From Holophagales bacterium (GTDB lineage: Bacteria; Acidobacteriota; Holophagae; Holophagales; Holophagaceae): DNA of 6,797 bases. The stretch is from positions 1 to 6,797 of the forward strand of contig JAITCJ010000128.1 of the NCBI GenBank assembly GCA_031283145.1, given 5' to 3'. The notes under the pieces were generated by a model. The model was not told where the DNA came from, made no database searches, and saw only the letters and a list, made by a program, of their open reading frames with translations. The position numbers and the translations under genes are program-made. Positions within the stretch are counted from its first letter, which is position 1, and each line of letters begins with the position of its first letter. Below, in pieces: positions 1-6,096 of the stretch.

Positions 1-2375
1 TCCTCTGTTTTCTTTGCGGTTTGCCCGACGTATTCCGAGACCAAACCGCCGCGGTCGGTTTCAACAAGATGCCCGCGCTTCAGCATCCCCATTTCTTTGA
101 ACATTGAAGCCACAACCCTCGCGACCGTAGTTTTGCCGGTTCCAGGATTGCCCGTAAAAATCATATTGAGAGATTGGGTTGAATCCACGCTAACGCCGGC
201 TTTTCTGCGTTTTTCATCGGCTATAAGCAGACGATACTGTGTTCGCACAAAATCCTTAACGCTATTGAGACCGATTATCTCACTGAGCCGCTTATCTATA
301 TCGAATTTATCAAAGTCCTCAAAGTTAAAATCAATTGCCAGTAATATGTCCAGCCGGTCTTTTGGCGTGTCTTTGGTTATTCGCTTCGATTGCGCTAAAA
401 TAGCGGCTTCAATGACATTCCGCACAAGCCTGCCGTTACCGCCATCGTTACGCCCTTTAACCTGACTTTTTTCTAAGAGCCGAGTCAAACCCTCGATGCA
501 CTCGCCATCTATTTTATATCCCTTGAACTTAGCTGTAATATGAGCTATTTGAACCATTTCACTCGCGGTATAGTCCTCAAAGTCAATGGCGTTGGGGAAA
601 CGCGACTTCAAGCCGGGATTGTTTTTCAGAAATTCCCGCATTTCGTCCTGATAACCTGCCAATATCACAACGAGTTCATCGCGGTAATCCTCAACCGCTT
701 TAACAAGGGCGTCAACCGCTTCTAGTCCGAAAATATCATTTTTATCGCGGCAAAGTGAATAAGCCTCGTCAATAAACAACACACCGCCCAACGCGCTCTG
801 AATCACTTCGTTTGTTTGTTTTGCCGTATGTCCTATATACTGTCCAACCAGGTCAGAGCGGCTGACTTCGCGGAGTTGACCAACGGAGAGAAGCCCGATT
901 GCCCTGAAATACTTCGCGACGATGCGAGCTATTGTGGTCTTGCCTGTGCCGGGGTTTCCGGTGAAAATCATGTGGCGTGAAATGGACGCGGCTTTATGGC
1001 CAGCATCTTCGCGCATCTTTTGTATGTTGAGGTTGTTCTCTAAATTGAGCACAAACTCTTTAACTTTGGCAAGCCCTATAATATCCGCGAGTTCCGCCTT
1101 GACTTCGTCAATATTACTCGTCTTTCGCTTAGGTAAATACCGCGTCAATGAAACCGCGTCTCCCGCTCCCTGTATATCGGGAATAAGCGTTATCCCGCCG
1201 GACGAGTCATAGTCCAGCGTAAAACCGGCGAGCGTATTTCCATTGCGTAATTTATACTCGGAAAGAGCTTTATAAACGTATCCTGTTACAAACTCCGAAA
1301 TCAAGGATAATCCCTCTTTCTGTTTGTATTTTCGCACGCAATGCTCAATGAAAGCAGTTGAGAATGCAAGCCTTATCGTAAGTTTTGCCTTTGCCTTGCC
1401 TCGTAATTCAGACAATATCTTATTAGTAATTCTTAAAATGTCATTTCCCGAATAATCGTCCATTACAATAATATCGGCGACCTTATCCATAAATTTTGCG
1501 CCGAGCTTATCCGCTATCTTGTTTTCGGACGCCTGAGTTATAAAAGCAAAATACTTTCCGTTTGCCGTTATCTCGCTTACAGCAGTTTGCATCAAGGCTC
1601 CCGTAGCCTGTACAAGATTCCCGCCCTGTTCCGCGTAACGCTCGCTGAGTGTGTATTTGCCTTGCGCGACAAGACTGATAATCACTTGAAGCGCGTCGTC
1701 GTGACAGTTCTCAAAGTTTTCAAATAAAATCACATCAGAGTTTTCACACAGCACTCTGTACAAATCCGACAAGAACAGCGATTTCTCTGAAGTTGTGGGA
1801 TATAGCGCAAGGTTGAGTTTTGAAATATTATAATAGTTAATCAGGCACTCCCGTTTAGCCGCGGTCACAGCCGCGGTCAGGATCGTGTGCCGCCCGCTGC
1901 TTTTACCGCCGGTTATAAAGAATGTATTTCTTGGCGCGTCTCTTTGCGTTCCGATTACGAGCGGACGCTTGAGCGCCACTATCAAGTTTTCTATCGCGGT
2001 TTCTTGCCCAACAATCGCGGCCTTTACATTTGCTTTCATTCCCGCGATTTTCGATTCAAGCGATTCGCCGCGTACACTTACTTCAGCTTTTCCGGAACGC
2101 ACAGCAGCATTTGATGTCGCTTTGTTCTGGAATCTAGCCGGACTTGTGGCCGCAGACTTGGTCACATTTTGCGAAGCTGCTTGGGACACAACGTTACCGC
2201 CGCTCACAGCGGTGTTCACGCTTACCTTAGCGATAAAGCCATATTCTTCAATGGATTCAATAATCTGGTATTCGGGGAACAGCCATATAAGGACTTTCCT
2301 TATCTTTTTGATCTCAAAAAGAGCAAGCCAGGGGAACATTATCCATATAAGGACTTTCCTTGCCTTTTTATCCAC
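1..2375 (-). CDS. Multi-module AAA+ ATPase: degenerate ClpB-like module plus tandem CbbX/SpoVK-type modules (3' end off the left edge)
   Basis: I read this frame codon by codon from GTG at 2375-2373 to base 1: 791 codons, no stop, and no stop codon inside the window. GTG is chosen because GGGAGG lies 9 bases upstream and an in-frame stop lies further up; ATG at codon 13 is the alternative. Residues 1-39 are hydrophobic and basic, with RKVLIW repeated. Residues 52-110 are an Ala/Ser/Asn/Val-rich linker. Residues about 112-380 resemble a ClpA/ClpB AAA2 module (VGQETAIENL at 122) but with degraded Walker A (GGKSSGRHT at 156) and Walker B (ILFENFENCHDD at 216). Residues about 428-690 are a complete CbbX/SpoVK module: Walker A GNPGTGKT (473), Walker B VLFIDEAY (532), sensor-1 region VVILAGYQDEM (569), NPGLKSRF (586), sensor-2 region GNGRLVRNVIEAA (646). 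A second such module starts near 693 with GNPGTGKT at 742 and is cut off. The family remodels protein complexes using ATP; the target here is unknown. No signal peptide is evident; the N-terminus might touch the membrane. Confidence 0.9.
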   Translation of the reverse strand, partial: MDKKARKVLIWIMFPWLALFEIKKIRKVLIWLFPEYQIIESIEEYGFIAKVSVNTAVSGGNVVSQAASQNVTKSAATSPARFQNKATSNAAVRSGKAEVSVRGESLESKIAGMKANVKAAIVGQETAIENLIVALKRPLVIGTQRDAPRNTFFITGGKSSGRHTILTAAVTAAKRECLINYYNISKLNLALYPTTSEKSLFLSDLYRVLCENSDVILFENFENCHDDALQVIISLVAQGKYTLSERYAEQGGNLVQATGALMQTAVSEITANGKYFAFITQASENKIADKLGAKFMDKVADIIVMDDYSGNDILRITNKILSELRGKAKAKLTIRLAFSTAFIEHCVRKYKQKEGLSLISEFVTGYVYKALSEYKLRNGNTLAGFTLDYDSSGGITLIPDIQGAGDAVSLTRYLPKRKTSNIDEVKAELADIIGLAKVKEFVLNLENNLNIQKMREDAGHKAASISRHMIFTGNPGTGKTTIARIVAKYFRAIGLLSVGQLREVSRSDLVGQYIGHTAKQTNEVIQSALGGVLFIDEAYSLCRDKNDIFGLEAVDALVKAVEDYRDELVVILAGYQDEMREFLKNNPGLKSRFPNAIDFEDYTASEMVQIAHITAKFKGYKIDGECIEGLTRLLEKSQVKGRNDGGNGRLVRNVIEAAILAQSKRITKDTPKDRLDILLAIDFNFEDFDKFDIDKRLSEIIGLNSVKDFVRTQYRLLIADEKRRKAGVSVDSTQSLNMIFTGNPGTGKTTVARVVASMFKEMGMLKRGHLVETDRGGLVSEYVGQTAKKTE
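2283..2369. repeat. Imperfect direct repeat, period 60 bp, coding an in-frame duplicated N-terminal segment
   Basis: Bases 2283-2309 and 2343-2369 match at 25 of 27 positions, and the first 19 bases (ccatataaggactttcctt) are identical. A further shared ggggaac (2274-2280 and 2331-2337) sits beside each copy, with a 3-base length difference. On the minus strand this encodes KKARKVLIWIMFP followed by KKIRKVLIWLFP, about 20 codons apart, at the start of the AAA+ protein. The 3-base difference and multiple-of-three period keep the frame open, so the duplication is compatible with an intact protein. Each copy also contains a small dyad, AAGGA-ctt-TCCTT. Confidence 0.85.
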
Positions 2376-2384
2376 TGTGGCAAA

Positions 2385-2390
2385 CCTCCC
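2385..2390 (-). promoter_or_regulatory. Shine-Dalgarno site deciding the GTG start of the AAA+ gene
   Basis: The minus strand reads GGGAGG, then nine bases, then GTG at 2375. No other candidate start in this frame has a comparable site. The upstream frame closes at a TAA, with no ATG in between. Confidence 0.7.
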
Positions 2391-2413
2391 TCTATAAGCA
2401 AACGCACTTGATA

Positions 2414-2442
2414 ATTATAGTCACTTGAGCCAGTTGCAAAAC
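2414..2442 (-). promoter_or_regulatory. Candidate sigma-70-type promoter for the AAA+ gene
   Basis: The minus strand carries a consensus -10 hexamer TATAAT (2419-2414), which would place the transcript start near 2407 and give a leader of about 30 bases before GTG. A -35 element is less clear: TTGCAA is 14 bases upstream and TTTTGC 16 bases upstream, both inside the 40-bp inverted repeat. If this is the promoter, a protein bound at the palindrome would cover the -35 region. Confidence 0.4.
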
Positions 2443-2464
2443 CGGAGTTTTGCAACTGGCTCAA
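2425..2464. repeat. Perfect inverted repeat, 18-bp arms with a 4-base loop, in the divergent intergenic region
   Basis: The arm ttgagccagttgcaaaac (2425-2442) is followed by cgga and its exact reverse complement (2447-2464). It lies between two divergent starts (GTG at 2375 on the minus strand, ATG at 2534 on the plus strand), so it cannot be a terminator for either neighbouring gene. It overlaps the likely -35 region of the minus-strand gene. It could be an operator for a dimeric regulator shared by both genes, a leader hairpin in the transporter mRNA, or a copy of a dispersed palindromic element. The palindrome is certain; its role is not. Confidence 0.9.
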
Positions 2465-2533
2465 AAAGAAATTACCTAAAATAAACCGTGATATGAGAAT
2501 CTGGTTTGAGCGGAACTTTAAATAGGTAATCCC

Positions 2534-3910
2534 ATGACCACAGACACGCATAACAAACCGGCGCCGTTTCCGTCCAGTTTCTGGTCGGCCAATACCATTG
2601 AGCTTTTTGAAAGGGCGGCCTACTACGCTATGGCCAGTTTTATGGTCATATACCTGGGTCAACTGGGCTTTGGGAGTTATTGGCCCAGCACTATCAGCTC
2701 TTCCGTCCTCTGGGGGCTGGTCTATTTTTTGCCGATACTTTCAGGCACTATTTCAGACCAGATTGGATTCAAGCGGGCGTTGCTGATAGCCTTTGTCCTT
2801 GTGTCAACCGGCTATTTAGCTATGGGTTATCCGGTTTGGATCGGCGGTAATACACTGATAGAAAATCCCGGGAGCGAAGTAACCGCGACGCTTTCTTCCG
2901 TAATCCCCGTTTGTCTGGGCGTTTTATTCATTGGCGTGGGCGGTAGCTTTGTCAAGCCGTGTATAGCCGGAACCGTTCAAAAGACGGCGGGTGTAAGAAG
3001 AGCGCTTGGGTTTGCCATATTTTACATGGTTATTAACATTGGCAGCCTTGTTGGCCGCTTCGTCAGCTTCAACGTGAGGCGCACTGAGGGTTTTAATTTA
3101 AGCTCAATTTTTCTGGTGAGCCTGATAGCGGCTGTCATGGCATTTTTTCTGGTTGCTTTCCTGTACAAAGACCCTGACGCCGAAATGGGCATTACTGAAA
3201 AGAAACCAGCCAGATCTGTGGGCGATATTCTTCTTGGCATGATTAAAGTCCTGATGAATCTCAGATTTACAACATTCATAATCATTACCAGCGGTTTTTA
3301 TTTCATTTACAACCAAGTCTATAATTTATTGCCCCTATATACAAAAAAGACTATTGAATTGACGCCGGCAATGGATATTTACACAGCGGCCAACCCCTTT
3401 GTTATCGTCACATGTCAGTTATTAATAACAAGGATATTTGGAAAACTGCCACCCGTAAAAAGCATCTTCATCGGCATGGTCATAATCGGCGCCTCAATGC
3501 TAATTAATATTTTCCCGCTGTATATGGCCGGCGGTGTGACAGGAATTGTGAGCAATATTATTCCTTTGGGCAGTATCTTCATCATACTTACAGTTGCGAT
3601 AATTGCCTTTGGAGAGCTATTTAAAAGCGCCAAGCTATATGAATATATCGCCTCATTTGCTCCAAAAGGCCAAGAGGGTCTTTTCCAGGGATATTCAAAT
3701 TTACCAATGGCCATAGGCAGCATAATCGGCGGTCCAGCCGGCGCTTGGATATTCAATGAAATCATGTGCAAAAACGCCGTGGAGCTTCCAAACAAACTCC
3801 TTCAACTGGACCCGGGACAAGCCACGCTGGGCTGGATAATCCTGGCCGCCTGCGGATTTGTCAGCGCGTTGTGTATGTTTATTTACAACTGGTGGATAAG
3901 GAAGCACTAG
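2534..3910 (+). CDS. POT/PTR2-type major facilitator superfamily transporter, probable peptide:proton symporter
   Basis: The product is 458 residues, a usual length for bacterial POT proteins. The first helix carries the POT signature ExxER..YY (ELFERAAYY, residues 23-31), except that Ala follows Arg where Phe is typical. A motif-A-like loop GTISDQIGFKR (71-81) follows helix 2, and GVGGSFVKPC (134-143) matches the second POT signature. About 12 hydrophobic stretches can be drawn, with a polar central loop near 211-230. The segment GELFKSAKLYEYIASFAPKG before the eleventh helix also fits the family. POT proteins import di- and tripeptides with protons across the inner membrane; the substrate here is inferred. 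The ATG has only a weak AGG 7 bases upstream. It is transcribed away from the AAA+ gene and separated from the next gene by 196 bases with a hairpin, so it is probably monocistronic. Confidence 0.85.
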   Translation: MTTDTHNKPAPFPSSFWSANTIELFERAAYYAMASFMVIYLGQLGFGSYWPSTISSSVLWGLVYFLPILSGTISDQIGFKRALLIAFVLVSTGYLAMGYPVWIGGNTLIENPGSEVTATLSSVIPVCLGVLFIGVGGSFVKPCIAGTVQKTAGVRRALGFAIFYMVINIGSLVGRFVSFNVRRTEGFNLSSIFLVSLIAAVMAFFLVAFLYKDPDAEMGITEKKPARSVGDILLGMIKVLMNLRFTTFIIITSGFYFIYNQVYNLLPLYTKKTIELTPAMDIYTAANPFVIVTCQLLITRIFGKLPPVKSIFIGMVIIGASMLINIFPLYMAGGVTGIVSNIIPLGSIFIILTVAIIAFGELFKSAKLYEYIASFAPKGQEGLFQGYSNLPMAIGSIIGGPAGAWIFNEIMCKNAVELPNKLLQLDPGQATLGWIILAACGFVSALCMFIYNWWIRKH

Positions 3911-3927
3911 AGCGGCGGAGTTATATT

Positions 3928-3973
3928 CAACAAACCTGAAAAACAGGCTGCGCTATGTTTTTTAGGTTTGTTG
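3928..3973 (+). terminator. Long hairpin after the transporter gene, possible terminator
   Basis: Arms 3928-3945 and 3956-3973 pair over 18 positions (17 Watson-Crick pairs and one G-U) around a 10-base loop, starting 17 bases after the transporter stop. It is atypical for an intrinsic terminator because no U tract follows the stem; the run of six T (3958-3963) lies inside the second arm. It could stop transcription, protect the mRNA 3' end, or be an unrelated palindrome. The structure is certain and the function is tentative. Confidence 0.45.
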
Positions 3974-4106
3974 GGAGTTTGAAATGTGAAATTGGCGCTG
4001 CGACTGTACTTTTTTAGTATTGGTTCACTTGGCGTAATTTGATTGGCTACAAATTGCCCTGGTCGTTTTAAACGTGTAAACTGTTTCTGCCTCTTGAGGA
4101 GCCACT

Positions 4107-5849
4107 ATGTCTGACTATTCAACTCAATCCGCGCGAACGGGCTTAAACCGTGAGGAACTTGAGTTTGACGTCCTGTTTGTCGGCGGAGGACCGGCAAACC
4201 TCACGGCTCTGTGGCGCCTATTGGATTTGATTGAAGTACATAATCGCAAGGACAACGTGAAAAAGCTGGAGGGGTTGACCATAGGCATAATAGAAAAGGG
4301 CGATGCGATTGGAGATCATGCCTTTTCAGGAGCGGTTTTAGACCCAAGGGCGCTGGAAGAACTGTGTCCGGACTATATGGACAGGGGCTTCCCGTCTGAG
4401 GGAGAGATTGGGCGCGAAGAGGTATGGCTTTTTACAAGCGACAGGAGCGGCATCAAGTTTCCGATATTGCCGCCTTTTTTCAAAAATCATGGCTGTCATG
4501 TGGTGAGTCTGTCGCGCTTGACGCGGTGGATGGCTGAACAGATTGAAGCCAGGGATGTTCCTGGCGTAGATGTCATGTTGCTGCCCGGCTTTGCCGGCAT
4601 GAACGTGATTTGGGACAACAACCGCGTTATTGGCGTCCAAACCGCTGATAAAGGTGTGAATGCCGATGGGACGCCAAGAAACAACTTTGAGCCTGGGAAC
4701 CGCTTAATGACAAAAGCGGCGGTTTTTGGCGAAGGACCAAAGGGGCGCTTGGCTCAGGAAATTGACTCGGTTCTTGGGCTTCAAAAAAAATCAGTTAATC
4801 CACAAGTATTTGAGATGGGCGTAAAGGAAGTCTGGGAAATCCCACACGGTCGGCTTCAATCTGGATTTGTGCTGCACAGCGCCGGCTGGCCGCTGCCTGA
4901 CGGCGAGAGCGGCGGCAGTTTTGTCTATGCGATGGGCGGCAACCGAGTCGCGGTTGGCTATGTAGCCAGCCTTGACACTGCCGATCCATTTGTGGACGCG
5001 CACTATCTCTTGCAAAAATTTAAAACACACCCTCGCATAGCCGAAATCCTGAAAGGCGGAAAACTCTTGGAATACGGCGGGAAGGCAATGGCCATTGGGG
5101 GTTGGTACTCAATACCCCGCCTTGTCTTCGATGGTGGTATGTTGATTGGAGATTCCGCCCAGATGGTCAATCCGGCGCGTTTGAAAGGCATTCATTTGAG
5201 CATGAAAGGCGGTCTGTGCGCTGCTGAGGCGATAATGAACGCTCTTATAAACGATGATTTTTCGCAGGGCGGCTTGCAAAATTACGAAGACGCCTTTTTG
5301 TCCTCATGGGCCGCGGATGAAATCAAATTGTATAGAAATTTCCATAGAACCATTTCCAATGGATTAACGCCTGTCGCGGGAAAAAGGCTTGGAATTTCCA
5401 TGCTCACCAAGGGTTGGCTCCCATTCGAGCCGCTGGTTTGCGAACCGGATTACGCACGCACAGAATCGGTTGAGCGTTTTTACGGCAAGAAAGGCTTTAA
5501 GCATAAGGACTTAGATCGCGGCATTAAATATGACGGCGAGCGGTTAATTCAAAAGTTGGATGATCTGTACACGTCAGGCGTGATCCACGATGAACACCAA
5601 CCGTGCCATTTGAAGATAATCGGCGGAGATGAAATCTGCGCGGGGTGCTGGGAAAATTACGGAAGCCCGTGTACAGTGTTCTGTCCGGCGCAGGTATATG
5701 AGATGCGCGCTGATTCCAATACTCCAAAACTTGAAATTGCGCACTCGAATTGTTTGCACTGTAGGACTTGCGAAATAAAATGTCCTGAGCAAAATGTACT
5801 ATGGACTCCTCCGGAAGGCGGCGGCGGTCCTAAATTCACCATTGGGTAA
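4107..5849 (+). CDS. Electron transfer flavoprotein:quinone oxidoreductase (ETF-QO / FixC-FixX-like fusion)
   Basis: At 580 residues this is close to the length of mature ETF-QO. It passes electrons from reduced ETF, loaded by acyl-CoA and related dehydrogenases, through FAD and an iron-sulfur cluster to membrane quinone. The FAD-binding glycine motif GGGPAN is at 26-31, followed by the family-typical GDAIGDHAFSGAVLDPRALEEL. IGDSAQMVNP followed by KGIHLSMKGG is the second FAD region. The C-terminus is the ferredoxin-like part: CPAQVYE at 526, then Cys 549, 552 and 555 as CLHCRTC, ending PPEGGGGPKF. Additional cysteines occur at 511, 514, 522 and 559. The start has GAGGAG 5 bases upstream of ATG. 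No etfAB lies in the window. It heads a compact plus-strand cluster; no clear -10/-35 pair was found in the preceding gap. Confidence 0.95.
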   Translation: MSDYSTQSARTGLNREELEFDVLFVGGGPANLTALWRLLDLIEVHNRKDNVKKLEGLTIGIIEKGDAIGDHAFSGAVLDPRALEELCPDYMDRGFPSEGEIGREEVWLFTSDRSGIKFPILPPFFKNHGCHVVSLSRLTRWMAEQIEARDVPGVDVMLLPGFAGMNVIWDNNRVIGVQTADKGVNADGTPRNNFEPGNRLMTKAAVFGEGPKGRLAQEIDSVLGLQKKSVNPQVFEMGVKEVWEIPHGRLQSGFVLHSAGWPLPDGESGGSFVYAMGGNRVAVGYVASLDTADPFVDAHYLLQKFKTHPRIAEILKGGKLLEYGGKAMAIGGWYSIPRLVFDGGMLIGDSAQMVNPARLKGIHLSMKGGLCAAEAIMNALINDDFSQGGLQNYEDAFLSSWAADEIKLYRNFHRTISNGLTPVAGKRLGISMLTKGWLPFEPLVCEPDYARTESVERFYGKKGFKHKDLDRGIKYDGERLIQKLDDLYTSGVIHDEHQPCHLKIIGGDEICAGCWENYGSPCTVFCPAQVYEMRADSNTPKLEIAHSNCLHCRTCEIKCPEQNVLWTPPEGGGGPKFTIG

Positions 5850-5856
5850 TCGCACA

Positions 5857-6096
5857 GTGTCCATTAATCCATCATTGCTTGAGATTCTCTGCTGTCCGGC
5901 AGTATATGACGGCGATGCGTGTCATGGCAATCTGGTTTATCTTGGCGACAGTCTCAGGTGCGAGTCTTGCGGACTGATTTATCCCATTGAAGACGATATA
6001 CCGGTACTGTTGGTGGATCACGCTAAAAAAGGCGATCCGCCGTTAGGTGAACATCAACCAACCACAGAACAAAAAAATAGTGGTGAAAATAAATGA
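5857..6096 (+). CDS. Small Trm112-like (YcaR/UPF0434-type) zinc-ribbon protein
   Basis: From GTG at 5857 the product is 79 residues, starting MSINPSLLEILCCP, which matches the usual Trm112-like opening. Cysteines 13, 22, 35 and 38 can form a zinc knuckle, with LRCESCGLIYPIEDDIPVLL (33-52) the family hallmark. The tail from about 53 is polar and probably disordered. An in-frame ATG at 5794 would add 21 unrelated residues overlapping the ETF-QO gene, so GTG is preferred even though its ribosome site is weak; coupling to the ETF-QO stop 7 bases upstream is likely. Eukaryotic and archaeal Trm112 activates methyltransferases; the role of bacterial homologues is poorly defined. The spacing between Cys13 and Cys22 is wider than the common CPxC. 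Confidence 0.8.
   Translation: MSINPSLLEILCCPAVYDGDACHGNLVYLGDSLRCESCGLIYPIEDDIPVLLVDHAKKGDPPLGEHQPTTEQKNSGENK

Noticed and set aside
129..973. Two GNPGTGKT motifs suggesting two separate genes or a frameshifted duplicate
   Set aside because: The two motifs are exactly 269 codons apart in the same frame with no stop between them, so they are two modules of one protein.
97..1212. Plus-strand open frames at 97-465, 540-725 and 922-1212
   Set aside because: They lie opposite the AAA+ coding frame, whose minus-strand translation has clear Walker A and B motifs at these places; the plus-strand products resemble nothing.
1859..1880. Short direct repeat gccgcggtca occurring twice
   Set aside because: It encodes a repetitive Ala/Thr/Val stretch in the AAA+ protein and is too short to be a separate element.
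1885..2411. Plus-strand open frames of up to 170 codons over 1885-2411
   Set aside because: They are antisense to the linker and first module of the AAA+ gene, lack a convincing ribosome site and have low-complexity products.
3022..3907. Minus-strand open frames inside the transporter gene
   Set aside because: They are complementary shadows of transmembrane coding sequence with no supporting start signals or recognisable motifs.
4026..4061. Possible promoter (ttcact with tacaaa, or ttggcg with acaaat) before ETF-QO
   Set aside because: The matches to consensus are poor and several equally weak pairs exist, so none can be chosen.
4783..4790. Run of eight A in the ETF-QO gene as a frameshift or slippage site
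   Set aside because: The frame is intact through the run and family-like sequence continues on both sides; no alternative frame leads to a meaningful product.
5794..5856. ATG at 5794 as the start of the Trm112-like gene
   Set aside because: It would add 21 residues encoded inside the ETF-QO gene with no family similarity; the family opening fits GTG at 5857.
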